This document shows, piece after piece, positions 35,040 through 42,948 of a DNA stretch of 64,000 bases (position 1 is the first letter of the stretch; every line of letters begins with the position of its first letter). Made by a program: the position numbers and the translations under genes. The notes below the pieces were generated by a model. It saw only the letters and a list, made by a program, of their open reading frames with translations. It had not been told where the DNA came from and searched no databases. Location of the stretch: the NCBI GenBank assembly GCA_049644265.1, contig JBARRO010000048.1, positions 18,818-82,817 on the forward strand, given 5' to 3'. Source of the stretch: JBARRO01 sp049644265 (GTDB lineage Bacteria > Bacteroidota > Ignavibacteria > UBA10030).

Positions 35040-35522
35040 TCAGTGTTTACGAAGTGATCGGACGGCAGCAATAGCCAGGGCGGCGCAGCCCTCCCGGTTT
35101 CCCAACGCGCCCAGGCCTTCATTCGTTGTTGCCTTGACGGAAACCTGGTGTGGCCGAATCTTCAGTGCTTTCGCAATGCGTCGCTGCATTTGGGTTTTAA
35201 AGGCGGCGATTTTCGGACGCTCAAGGATCACGGTGGCGTCGACGTTTATGGTGGTGAGGTTCTTCGATTGCAGCATCTTCCCTACCTGGGCCAGGAGCTT
35301 CAGGCTCGATATCCCATCGTATCTTTTGTCGGTGTCGGGAAAATGCCTGCCGATGTCGCCCAGAGCGGCCGCACCCAGCAGGGCATCGCAAATTGCGTGG
35401 AGTAACACGTCGGCGTCGGAGTGGCCAAGGAGCCCGTCGTTTCCGGGTATCGTGACACCGCCGAGAACGAGCTTGCGACCTGCAGAAAACCGGTGAATGT
35501 CATACCCGAGACCGAGTCGCAC
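35040..35522 (-). CDS. ispF: 2-C-methyl-D-erythritol 2,4-cyclodiphosphate synthase
   Basis: MEP-pathway enzyme of isoprenoid synthesis, trimeric with Zn. Signatures: VRLGLGYDIHRF at the N-terminus (Asp and His bind metal), LLGHSDADVLLHAICDALLGAAALGDIG and HFPDTD, and a C-terminal VSVKATTNEGLGALGN. GTG 35522 is preferred because IspF proteins normally begin at this RxGxGYDxHRF strand, giving 160 residues. An in-frame TTG pair at 35579/35576 with GAGGAA just before it is an alternative that would add 18-19 Lys/Ser-rich residues. No ispD fusion is present. Confidence 0.93.
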   Translation of the reverse strand: MRLGLGYDIHRFSAGRKLVLGGVTIPGNDGLLGHSDADVLLHAICDALLGAAALGDIGRHFPDTDKRYDGISSLKLLAQVGKMLQSKNLTTINVDATVILERPKIAAFKTQMQRRIAKALKIRPHQVSVKATTNEGLGALGNREGCAALAIAAVRSLRKH

Positions 35523-35607
35523 GAGGGGTTCCCCGGAATTCTGCGTTTTGCTCTTTCCCGGTTTGGATTTGCTCAACAATTCCTCAATAGTTTACCGGTT
35601 TACCAGT

Positions 35608-35880
35608 TTACCGGACGTCAAAATTCTTGAATGAGCCTTCAAATTCTTTCCATTCAATCTTCAGGTCCGAAACGTGTGCTGCACGCGGTCCGATTTTCAC
35701 ATCCTTCACCAATTCTTCCACCAGCGAACGGGGTCCTTCCACTTCAATCTCCACATCACCGTTGTACATGTTACGAACAAATCCGTTCAATCCGAGCGCC
35801 TTGGCTTTCATCAGCACAAAATACCGGTAGCCGACCCCCTGGACCATTCCTTTCACCTCGATGTGTGCTCCAACATCCAT
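35608..35880 (-). CDS. acyP: Acylphosphatase
   Basis: Small cytosolic enzyme hydrolysing carboxyl-phosphate bonds. The 90 residues carry the full signature GMVQGVGYRYFV (Arg holds the phosphate) and GFVRNMYNGDVEIEVEG (catalytic Asn). ATG 35880 gives the standard length and lies just after a promoter-like pair at 35892-35920, so the longer frame to 35931 is unlikely. It may be the first gene of the ispF-LOG run. Confidence 0.92.
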   Translation of the reverse strand: MDVGAHIEVKGMVQGVGYRYFVLMKAKALGLNGFVRNMYNGDVEIEVEGPRSLVEELVKDVKIGPRAAHVSDLKIEWKEFEGSFKNFDVR

Positions 35881-35891
35881 AAACGAAGACG

Positions 35892-35920
35892 AAAATAGCA
35901 CTTCTGACCTTGAAATGCAA
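35892..35920 (-). promoter_or_regulatory. Possible promoter before the acylphosphatase gene
   Basis: On the minus strand, TTGCAT (35920-35915), 17-nt spacer, TATTTT (35897-35892). The predicted start is only a few bases before ATG 35880, so the message would have a very short leader. Confidence 0.45.
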
Positions 35921-35927
35921 TGAACCG

Positions 35928-36569
35928 TCAAGCGACAGTCAAGGAGGATTCTTCTATTTGCGAGAGAAGGAGCATTCCCCGTTTCGTACTAATTCCGGTC
36001 GACGATGACGCAAGTCGAAGCGATTTGCGCAGAGTGTCAGGACTCATTCCTGTTCTTAACGCTCCCCTCAGGTGAGAATACAGTTGTTTCTCGAATCCCT
36101 GAAGTGCAAGCACAACGACATTCACAAGCTCCCGCTCTGCGAGAGAAAGTCCGGTTCTCGTAAAAACCCTTCCGTAGGTATCACGGAGAATCCAGCGTGG
36201 AAGATTCGGGTGAAGCTTCTTCATGTTTGTCAGCACGCGGTCCGCATGCCCTCCGTAGATCTTTTTGAACACGCGAACTCCATCCGCTCTGGATTTCGTT
36301 CCGCTCTTCGATCGTGGAACCTTCCGATGATTCAGCGCTGCGTACTGTTCCAAGCCATGAAGCATCGCGGGAAATCCGAGGAGGAGTGAAAGATGAATGA
36401 ACAGTTCGGGAAGGAAACTCTCCGGGAGTTGGTCGACTTCCTTCCTTAAGAGCTGTTGTACGCGATCGCGCTCACCTACTGTATAGAGTGACGCCACGAG
36501 GATACAGATGCGTTGCCGGATGGGAAGGCCGGAATTTCGGGACGAACGCTTTGGAGGGTTTCGAGGCAT
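35928..36569 (-). CDS. Carboxymuconolactone decarboxylase-like protein without catalytic Cys
   Basis: A 213-residue, mainly helical protein. The second half (about 95-200; KKIYGGHADRVLTNMKKLHPNLPRW-type start, then LSLAERELVNVVVLALQGFEKQLYSHLRGALRTG) fits the CMD/AhpD fold. The His of SHLRGAL is kept, but the Cys residues of AhpD-type CxxC sites are absent, so a peroxidase role is unlikely. The first half looks like a second, more diverged CMD-type repeat (VASLYTVGERDRVQQLL). Function unknown. It sits right after the terminator of tRNA-Leu and 47 bp before acyP. Confidence 0.75.
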   Translation of the reverse strand: MPRNPPKRSSRNSGLPIRQRICILVASLYTVGERDRVQQLLRKEVDQLPESFLPELFIHLSLLLGFPAMLHGLEQYAALNHRKVPRSKSGTKSRADGVRVFKKIYGGHADRVLTNMKKLHPNLPRWILRDTYGRVFTRTGLSLAERELVNVVVLALQGFEKQLYSHLRGALRTGMSPDTLRKSLRLASSSTGISTKRGMLLLSQIEESSLTVA

Positions 36570-36598
36570 AAAAAAGGGACGGTTGAAACGCCGTCCCT
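36570..36598 (-). terminator. Intrinsic terminator of tRNA-Leu
   Basis: AGGGACGG (36575-36582) pairs with CCGTCCCT (36591-36598), followed on the minus strand by six T. It starts 12 bases after the encoded CCA end. Confidence 0.85.
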
Positions 36599-36609
36599 CA
36601 GAGTCTTGC

Positions 36610-36695
36610 TGGTGCGGAAGGCGGGACTTGAACCCGCATGCCTTGTGGGCGCCACCCCCTCAAGATGGTGTGTCTGCCAGTTCCACCACTTCCGC
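36610..36695 (-). tRNA. tRNA-Leu (anticodon GAG)
   Basis: Class II tRNA of 86 nt including an encoded CCA. Acceptor GCGGAAG pairs with CTTCCGC; D-arm has GGAACTGGCAGAC; anticodon stem CCATC/GGTGG encloses loop TTGAGGG, giving anticodon GAG, which reads CUU and CUC codons. The long variable arm has stem GCC/GGC, and the T-arm has GGGTTCAAGTCCC. A promoter lies upstream and a terminator downstream, so it is a single-gene transcript. Confidence 0.95.
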
Positions 36696-36747
36696 TTTTA
36701 CACGGAAAATGAAGACAAACAATTGCAGCATCATTTTCTTAACGCTC

Positions 36748-36776
36748 AATATACGAAGATGGCTCCCGCAAGTCAA
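36748..36776 (-). promoter_or_regulatory. Promoter of tRNA-Leu
   Basis: On the minus strand, -35 TTGACT (36776-36771), 17-nt spacer, -10 TATATT (36753-36748). The predicted start near 36741 gives a 5' leader of about 45 nt. Confidence 0.7.
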
Positions 36777-36790
36777 GGCAGGAAACAGAA

Positions 36791-36903
36791 GGCCGCCTCC
36801 AGAATCGTTTCAAATGGCGGCCCGGAGTTTCATTTTCGAGACGTCATGCAGTGGGAATGCCGCTCAAGCGAACCGGCCGTCCAGGTGTGCAGAACTCGGA
36901 CGG
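36791..36903 (+). other. Two GC-rich stems upstream of the phosphodiesterase gene
   Basis: GGCCGCC (36791-36797) can pair with GGCGGCC (36816-36822), and CCGTCC (36877-36882) with GGACGG (36898-36903). Neither has a U-run. They lie between the tRNA promoter and the phosphodiesterase start at 36965. They may be leader RNA structure or chance; no known riboswitch was recognised. Confidence 0.35.
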
Positions 36904-36964
36904 TGCAAGTCTGCCAAAAAAGAAGTAAGATTGTTCATCCGATTGCCCTTCTGACGGAGCTATC

Positions 36965-38023
36965 ATGATCAATCTTCGATGCGCAACAAACAACATTCTG
37001 CTCGCAGCGCTCACGCTCTTCCTCGGGATGTCGCCGGGCACCTCATGCGTCGCCGGTCCGTCAAAAAGAACAGTCCTGCTGTTTGTCGTCGACGGACTTC
37101 AGACAGACGCCGCCATGGTGGCAATCAACAACGGAGCATCGATGATGAAACTGCTCCATGATAACGGGGTGTGGGTCCGCGAGGCATACTGTTCAAGCCC
37201 TTCGGCACGACTCTATTTGCCCGACAACAGCACTCCGTGGGGAACTGCTGCACCTCCCAACGTCGCAATGCACACCGGCACGCACGTGTTCGAATCGCGT
37301 GAGATGGACGACATTTTTCTTGCCGCCAGAAGAGCCGGGATCAAATCGGTTTTTTCAGGAAGTGCGGATAATTACAAGGTCTTCGATACAGCGGATTTTT
37401 GTTTCGCGAGCAGCAACATGGATTCCCTCGTCATAGAGTTTGCCATCGAGCACTTGACCAAAGACCATACCCGACTGCTGTCCCTTCACGTTCAGCAGAC
37501 AAGACGAAACTGGACGGGTCCGGCCGACATGGTGAATCCCCAATCACGCTATCAGCAGTATCTGCTTCAGGTCGACCAACTACTCGGAAAGCTGGTTCGC
37601 GCTCTTCAGTCTGAAGGAGTCTGGGACAGCACCTACGTCATCCTGTTTTCCGATCATGGGATGGGCCAGACATCTGCTTCGGAACACCCGGCGACGGAGC
37701 TCTCGTCGTGGAAGCCCTACATGAATTTCTACGGGCCGGGTATCAAAAAGGGAAAGAGTATCCCCTACGCGGAGACGCCGGATGTTGCGATTCTTGCGGA
37801 TTATTTGTTGCAGCTTTCACCGCTGGCGGGACACAAGGATCTGAAGGTGGGGATTCAGCCGCGCGGCACAACGGGAACGTTGTTGACAAATCTTTTTGAA
37901 AACAACCCTGACGACATCAAGCATCCCCAGTTTATCCGACGATACCTGGAAAGCAGAAACTGGAGCCCTCCCGACGATTTCGCCGACTACCGGGCGGGAA
38001 TGCTCAAGCTCATGGCAAAGTAA
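36965..38023 (+). CDS. Exported alkaline-phosphatase-superfamily phosphodiesterase
   Basis: A 352-residue protein with a signal peptide (about 1-30). It fits the type I phosphodiesterase/nucleotide pyrophosphatase group: VLLFVVDGLQTD carries the first metal Asp, GTAAPPNVAMHTGTHVF the nucleophile region (Thr or Ser), LSLHVQQTRRN and LFSDHGMGQT the C-terminal metal site. It probably cleaves a phosphodiester or pyrophosphate outside the cytoplasm; the substrate is not evident. GGAG lies five bases before ATG. It converges on the response regulator gene, 37 bp away. Confidence 0.8.
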   Translation: MINLRCATNNILLAALTLFLGMSPGTSCVAGPSKRTVLLFVVDGLQTDAAMVAINNGASMMKLLHDNGVWVREAYCSSPSARLYLPDNSTPWGTAAPPNVAMHTGTHVFESREMDDIFLAARRAGIKSVFSGSADNYKVFDTADFCFASSNMDSLVIEFAIEHLTKDHTRLLSLHVQQTRRNWTGPADMVNPQSRYQQYLLQVDQLLGKLVRALQSEGVWDSTYVILFSDHGMGQTSASEHPATELSSWKPYMNFYGPGIKKGKSIPYAETPDVAILADYLLQLSPLAGHKDLKVGIQPRGTTGTLLTNLFENNPDDIKHPQFIRRYLESRNWSPPDDFADYRAGMLKLMAK

Positions 38024-38060
38024 ATCCCAGTATCCACAGTCGCATCTCAAATCCGCTGAG

Positions 38061-38747
38061 TCACGGAACGAGCAGTTTATAGCCCTTCCCATGCTCATTC
38101 TTGATTTCAACAGACGAGTCTGCCGCGAGATATTTTCGCAGTTTTGAAATGAAGACGTCAAGACTGCGACCATTCGAGTAGCTGTCGTCTCCCCAGACAG
38201 AAAGGAGAAGATCCGTCCGTGGCACGGTGGTGTTCTCATTCAGGCACAAGACCTGCAGCACGAGCGACTCCTTCGCGGTGAGCCTTCTGGTTCTCCCCCC
38301 TCTTTCAAGGATTTGGTGTTTGGAATCGAACCGCATCTTCCCCAGTGTGAAAGTCTTCGCGGCGCGCTCGTCGTCTCTGAAGCCGCTTCGCCTCAATACT
38401 GCCCGTATCCGCAACAGCAACTCTTCCGTGCTGAACGGCTTGGTAACATAGTCGTCTCCGCCTACTTTAAACCCCTCGATCCTGTCCTCTTTGAGAGATT
38501 TGGCCGTCAAGAAAATGATCGGGGTGGATATGTTGCGCTGACGAATTTCACGTGCGAATGTGAATCCATCCTTGCGCGGCATCATCACGTCGACAAGATA
38601 CAGATCATGCGAAGCCTTTGCAGCCGCACTCATTCCTTCTTCCCCGTTTGCCTTCAGGGTCACGACAAATCCATTCGCCTCCAGTTGTTCCTGAAGGACA
38701 AACCCAAGGTTCGGGTCATCTTCCAATAGTAGAATCTTCTTTTTCAT
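38061..38747 (-). CDS. OmpR/PhoB-family response regulator
   Basis: A 228-residue regulator with a receiver domain (1-120; acidic pocket LLLEDD, phospho-acceptor Asp53 in YLVDVMMPRKDG, Thr and Lys in FLTAK and TKPF) and a winged-helix DNA-binding domain (about 130-228; LTAKESLVLQVL, then SLDVFISKLRKYL and NEHGKGYKLL). It overlaps the kinase gene by 4 bp, so they form a pair. Direct repeats upstream of the kinase gene may be its binding site. Confidence 0.93.
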   Translation of the reverse strand: MKKKILLLEDDPNLGFVLQEQLEANGFVVTLKANGEEGMSAAAKASHDLYLVDVMMPRKDGFTFAREIRQRNISTPIIFLTAKSLKEDRIEGFKVGGDDYVTKPFSTEELLLRIRAVLRRSGFRDDERAAKTFTLGKMRFDSKHQILERGGRTRRLTAKESLVLQVLCLNENTTVPRTDLLLSVWGDDSYSNGRSLDVFISKLRKYLAADSSVEIKNEHGKGYKLLVP

Positions 38748-40438
38748 TTGCCAACAGGAAACCGAAGTTCTACGGTTGTTCCTTTCCCCAAGTGACTCTC
38801 AATCCTTGCATCGCCGCCCACCGATTTCATGATGAGTTTTACATAGCTGAGACCAAGCCCAAATCCTTTCACGTCGTGCACATTGCCCGAAGGCACGCGG
38901 TAGTACTTGTCGAAAACCTTTCCGAGATTTTCCTCGGAGATACCCATGCCGTCATCCGTTACACGGACGATGAACTCCCCTGATTTGTTGGTGCTTTCAA
39001 CCCGGATCGAGGGGGCAGAAGGCGAATACTTTGCCGCGTTATCGAGCACGTTGCGGATGACGTTCTCCAAATGAACACGATCCCCTTCGACGACCGTCTG
39101 TCGGGCATTCAACTCTGCCGTCACGTCTCCTTCCCTGGCTGCCACCTGCAAAGTGAAGTTCTCAATAGCGTTGTTGATTACGGAGTGCATTTCCACGGGC
39201 TTCCTGTCGAACTCTACATTCCCTTCTTCCAGCAAGGCCATTTGCAGGATACGATCGACCTGATTCTTCATCCTCGTGTTTTCGTAACTGATGATGTCTT
39301 TGTACTGCGTCATCTTTGCCTTCGATCGAAGGACATCGGGGCGAGTCATCGCTTCTCCCGCCAGGCCGATAGTCGATATGGGAGTCTTGAATTCGTGCGT
39401 CATGTTGTTGATGAACTCAGACATTCTACCCGCAAATTCCTTTTGGCGCAGGATGACCCGTACGGTGTACCAGAAGCAGAAGACGATGAGCGCCAACAGC
39501 AGAAAGCTGGATCCCAATTCGGGCAGAAGTGCTCCCAACAGGAACGTACGATAGGTGGGGAACCTTACCGCAAGCACACCGGGAGGCGACGTGAAATCAT
39601 TCGCGAAAACAGGCCGTGCATAGTCTCGGGGAAACTCTGCGAATCGCGTGATCGCAGACCTTCCGACGACGATCGAGTCGAGCTTGATGTCTCCGACCGC
39701 AAATTCGTACGGAAGTGCGACACCGTTGTTCTCGAGGCCTGTCTTGAGAAGTGAATCGAGGAGCTCGCAGCTGACACGTCGGGAGATTTGCGTGGGCCGC
39801 CCTGGCGCAACGGTCTCAAAAATGCGCCGGAAAATTTTCTCTTTCCTGGGGTCTCTTACATCGTACGAAAAAGCGCTGGTGTTCTTTCCAAGCCAGCGAT
39901 ACGTCGCATTGCCGCTGTCGGTCTTTATCTGAATGAAGAATGGCCCTTCATCGAACCGTTCCTTGGGCACAACCAGGTGATGCTCACCTTCCCCTTTCAC
40001 GACATCGACGAGCGTTGTATCCAGACGGCCCAGTGCGTTCAGAATGCGAATGGAGACCCGTTGTGGCTGGTGGAGCGTGTAGGAGAGTTGCTCTCCTGTA
40101 AGCTTGGTGGTAAGGCTGGGACTCGACGTCGTCATCACTGTCACGGAAAAGGTCGTATCCTTTTTCTTGAATGTGCGTTCCTCGTTCCCGGCAACCATCA
40201 GGGGCTGACGCGAAAGGGCGGCAGTGCTATCGCCGACCGTAAAGATCGTGTTCCTGGCGTCTATTTCCTCCAGCTTGTCCGTGGCGGAATTGAGGGCGGC
40301 ATACACATTCCGCTTGAATGTCTGCTCCTTCAGCTCGGCTGCGCTCTGAAGCAGCCTGTACTGCAAAACCACCAATCCCACAAGACCAAACACCATGAGG
40401 GTGATGAGGGCCCGAACCGTATTTCTCGACAATCGCAT
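38744..40438 (-). CDS. Sensor histidine kinase with large periplasmic domain
   Basis: A 564-residue inner-membrane kinase. TM1 lies at about 8-28, a periplasmic sensing region at about 30-295, TM2 at about 300-330. HisKA has phospho-acceptor His348 (NNMTHEFKTPIST), followed by HATPase_c with NVLDNAAKYSP, DDGMGISEENLG and GFGLGLSYVK. The periplasmic part has no domain I recognise. ATG 40438 is used; it lies seven bases after a TATATT box, so the message may be leaderless. It is divergent from the PDZ-NEW3-ABC genes, the likely regulatory target. Confidence 0.92.
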   Translation of the reverse strand: MRLSRNTVRALITLMVFGLVGLVVLQYRLLQSAAELKEQTFKRNVYAALNSATDKLEEIDARNTIFTVGDSTAALSRQPLMVAGNEERTFKKKDTTFSVTVMTTSSPSLTTKLTGEQLSYTLHQPQRVSIRILNALGRLDTTLVDVVKGEGEHHLVVPKERFDEGPFFIQIKTDSGNATYRWLGKNTSAFSYDVRDPRKEKIFRRIFETVAPGRPTQISRRVSCELLDSLLKTGLENNGVALPYEFAVGDIKLDSIVVGRSAITRFAEFPRDYARPVFANDFTSPPGVLAVRFPTYRTFLLGALLPELGSSFLLLALIVFCFWYTVRVILRQKEFAGRMSEFINNMTHEFKTPISTIGLAGEAMTRPDVLRSKAKMTQYKDIISYENTRMKNQVDRILQMALLEEGNVEFDRKPVEMHSVINNAIENFTLQVAAREGDVTAELNARQTVVEGDRVHLENVIRNVLDNAAKYSPSAPSIRVESTNKSGEFIVRVTDDGMGISEENLGKVFDKYYRVPSGNVHDVKGFGLGLSYVKLIMKSVGGDARIESHLGKGTTVELRFPVGK

Positions 40439-40482
40439 GGGACGCAATATACAAGAACTTGAAATTCCGATCCACCGTCTTC

Positions 40483-40515
40483 ACAATTCTTAACAATTCC
40501 TCACACAACTTAACT
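40483..40515. promoter_or_regulatory. Direct repeats, candidate response-regulator site
   Basis: ACAATTC occurs at 40483-40489 and 40493-40499, ten bases apart, with a related ACAACTT at 40505-40511. TTAAC also recurs at 40490 and 40510, twenty apart. Repeats spaced by one helical turn are typical of OmpR/PhoB-type sites. The spot is 32-64 bp upstream of the kinase start, next to a -10 box with no clear -35. Confidence 0.45.
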
Positions 40516-40600
40516 TTGTTCTGCGAATCCTTTTGATGAAGTTGTTCGTCCGTAAGGGTAGTTCAGATATTCATTTTCATTTCTTTCAAGAAAGGATCCT

Positions 40601-41317
40601 ATGAAGTCAGGTGTATTGTCCATCGTTGCGGCTCTTGGATTCATCGGCTGTTCCTCCCTTGTCGCGCAGGAAAGCTCCCCTCCTGGCAAACGACAGACCT
40701 TCCAGACAGGGGGCGACAATGCCGTCGTCATCGGGGAGCTGGGAGTGATCATTTCCCTTGACGGCGAGAAGCTTACCGTCAAGGCGCTCTTGCCCAGTCC
40801 GAAGGACCCGAAGGAAGTCCCCGTCGATATCGCCATCGGCGATGAGATTGCCATGACAAACGGCAAGCGCGTCCGATCGATCGGGGAGTTGAAGGAATTG
40901 TACGAGTCCACGCCCGTCGGAAACGAATGCAAACTCGGCGTTCGCCGAGAAGGCCAGCCACACATCGTTACATTCCTGAAGAAGGAAGCCAAGGATTTTC
41001 CACAGAAAATGATCGTCCGCAGGCAGGGGAATGATGACCATGGGGATTTCTTCCCTGCACTCGGGATTGGCATTGCAGAACGGGGATCCGACGTCATCGT
41101 TTCCAATGTCTTGCCCAATGCACCGAAGGAGATCAGCAAGGGCGACGTTCTTAAGACATTGAACAACAAGCGAATCAGCAAGGCATCAGACTTCTCAAAG
41201 GAATTCGATGCGACGAACGTTGGCGGCAAACTCGTGCTCGGGCTCGAGAGAGACGGAAAGGCGTTTACCATCTCTACCACCCGACCCAAACCAAAAATGC
41301 AGGTCATTACGAAATGA
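40601..41317 (+). CDS. Exported two-PDZ-domain protein (possible lipoprotein)
   Basis: A 238-residue protein with signal sequence MKSGVLSIVAALGFIGC. FIGC is a weak lipobox, while SLVAQ shortly after could be a type I cleavage site. Two PDZ-like domains follow: about 45-125 (VDIAIGDEIAMTNGKRVRSIGELK) and about 150-232 (GIGIAERGSDVIVSNVLPNAP, KGDVLKTLNNKRI). There is no protease domain, so it probably acts as a periplasmic adaptor. An AAAGGA site precedes it. It overlaps the NEW3-protein gene by 4 bp, so the two are coupled. Confidence 0.82.
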   Translation: MKSGVLSIVAALGFIGCSSLVAQESSPPGKRQTFQTGGDNAVVIGELGVIISLDGEKLTVKALLPSPKDPKEVPVDIAIGDEIAMTNGKRVRSIGELKELYESTPVGNECKLGVRREGQPHIVTFLKKEAKDFPQKMIVRRQGNDDHGDFFPALGIGIAERGSDVIVSNVLPNAPKEISKGDVLKTLNNKRISKASDFSKEFDATNVGGKLVLGLERDGKAFTISTTRPKPKMQVITK

Positions 41318-42816
41318 CACTACGGACATTCACGACGACTGCATTTCTGGCGTTCCTGCTTGTTGTTGACACGCCGCCAAGTTCCGCGCAATACAACAGC
41401 TTCAACCAGCGCGACGACAAGTATCGCCTGCTCGGGCTCAAGCGCGCAAAGGAATACTATGAGCTGGCGAAGAAAGAGTTCGACCGTCAAAAAAATCTCT
41501 TCGACAAGGGCCTTGTTTCGCAAGTTGAGATTGACCGTTCCAAGAACGCACTCGCCGACGCCGAAGTGAACTACCAACAATCCCTGCTCGCCGTGCTCTT
41601 CGAACAACAGTATGTATCCATTGACAATGCCGTGAAATACCAGGCATCCAACGGTTCCAAGCGTGTCAGACTTACGCTGAAAAATGCATCGGGAGGCGGC
41701 GAGGAATTTCAAAAACTCCTCGGCATCGAGGACAAACTGTTTCGTTCTCTTCAGCCGGACCTGATTCAGAATGTCTACGTTTCCCTCTACAACAGCGAGG
41801 GCGCAATCATCTCCCAGCCGTATGAGGCAAAGATCGAACAACTGAAGTCCGGCGAGCCACGAAAGATCGACTTTACGCTCCTGCAGGACCTGGACGCCGT
41901 GACGGTCAATATTATTTATGGGAATGGAACAAGCCGGACTCTGAAAATCCTCCTGCAGAAAGACAATACCGTCAACAGGGTGCTGCTGCAGTCGCAACAG
42001 TTCTCCCAGGAGGCCGAGCTGGGCACGTCTGCAACGTTTGACCTCACGCTTGAGCTCTTCAGCGGCGTGGACAACACTTTTAGTCTCGAAGTGGTCAACC
42101 TCCCCCGCCAGATCAATCGATTCTTCAAGGACATTACAACGGGAGCCCGTCTTTCGCAGATCAAATTCACGGAGAGTTCCAGTTCGAAGAAAGCGGGGTT
42201 GGAAGTTTCGTTGCCGGATCGGCCGACAGATCAGGTGGCCATGGACAAACCCATCGCGTTTTTTGCGCTGGTGGTCCCCACCGACCGGGGCGACGAGTTC
42301 CGTTCAATCCAGGAAAAGAGCTGGACCGAGGATGAGATCAAAAAATTGCATGTGGGATATGTCCGTCTCGAGCTCATGCCCCGTGGCCAGGGAAGGCTCC
42401 TTGTTCGGGCACCCCAACTTTACTACGCTATCAAGCCTGACGGCAGTGTCGAGATGACGGTGGACGCCGTGAACGAGGGAACGCGGAGGCTGGATAACGT
42501 CAGAATGGATGTGGACGTGCCCCTCAATTGGACCAAACGCATCAGTCCCGACGTGATTCCGGCACTCGACATCAATCAGGAGAAACGCATCACGGTGACC
42601 GCTGTTCCTCCTCCGGGAATCGCCGTGGGCCGGTATGAGCTGCGTCTCCGCACAAGCGGCCTTTCGGACAACAAGCCCGTCAACGCGGAAGACAAAACGG
42701 TGACTGTCGAGATCCAGGCAGAAGCAAGCGTGATTGGGACGATCCTTCTTGTGTTGACGATCCTTGGGCTTGTTTCGGGCCTGGTCGTGTTCGGGGTAAA
42801 GCTCTCAAAGCGGTAA
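41314..42816 (+). CDS. Exported NEW3-domain protein with membrane-fusion-like hairpin and C-terminal anchor
   Basis: A 500-residue protein: signal peptide (1-26), then a helical segment at about 40-92 (AKKEFDRQKNLFDKGLVSQ, EIDRSKNALADAEVNYQQS) that closely resembles the coiled-coil arm of HlyD/RND membrane-fusion proteins, several beta-rich regions, a NEW3/NPCBM-associated domain at about 370-465 (MTVDAVNEGTRRLDNVRMDVDVPLNW onward), and one C-terminal helix (about 473-495) ending SKR. It would thus hang in the periplasm from the inner membrane. It lies 132 bp before the ABC ATPase gene and is likely the periplasmic partner of that transporter. Function unknown. Confidence 0.75.
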   Translation: MTLRTFTTTAFLAFLLVVDTPPSSAQYNSFNQRDDKYRLLGLKRAKEYYELAKKEFDRQKNLFDKGLVSQVEIDRSKNALADAEVNYQQSLLAVLFEQQYVSIDNAVKYQASNGSKRVRLTLKNASGGGEEFQKLLGIEDKLFRSLQPDLIQNVYVSLYNSEGAIISQPYEAKIEQLKSGEPRKIDFTLLQDLDAVTVNIIYGNGTSRTLKILLQKDNTVNRVLLQSQQFSQEAELGTSATFDLTLELFSGVDNTFSLEVVNLPRQINRFFKDITTGARLSQIKFTESSSSKKAGLEVSLPDRPTDQVAMDKPIAFFALVVPTDRGDEFRSIQEKSWTEDEIKKLHVGYVRLELMPRGQGRLLVRAPQLYYAIKPDGSVEMTVDAVNEGTRRLDNVRMDVDVPLNWTKRISPDVIPALDINQEKRITVTAVPPPGIAVGRYELRLRTSGLSDNKPVNAEDKTVTVEIQAEASVIGTILLVLTILGLVSGLVVFGVKLSKR

Positions 42817-42935
42817 TAACACTTGGTTCTTGGATACAGGACGTTGGGTGTTGGAAATTGGAAAGATGAACCATTCAAAGTCCAATGACCAATATTCAAT
42901 AGTCAATATCCAATTCCCAATAATCAACGTGACCT
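42817..42935. repeat. Degenerate short-word tract before the ABC genes
   Basis: Low-complexity words of TTGG (TTGGATAC, GTTGGGTGTTGG, AATTGG) followed by their complement CCAAT/CCAAT-like words (GTCCAATGACCAATATTC, TATCCAATTCCCAATAATC). The two halves could fold on each other. The AAAGGAG site of the ATPase gene follows. Confidence 0.6.
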
Positions 42936-42948
42936 AAAGGAGCCATTT

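Noticed and set aside
35928..36569. AhpD-like alkylhydroperoxidase
   Set aside because: The fold fits, but the CxxC cysteines needed for peroxidase activity are missing.
36850..36964. Cobalamin-type riboswitch before the phosphodiesterase
   Set aside because: GTGCAAGTCTGCC only loosely recalls a B12-box; the other conserved boxes are missing.
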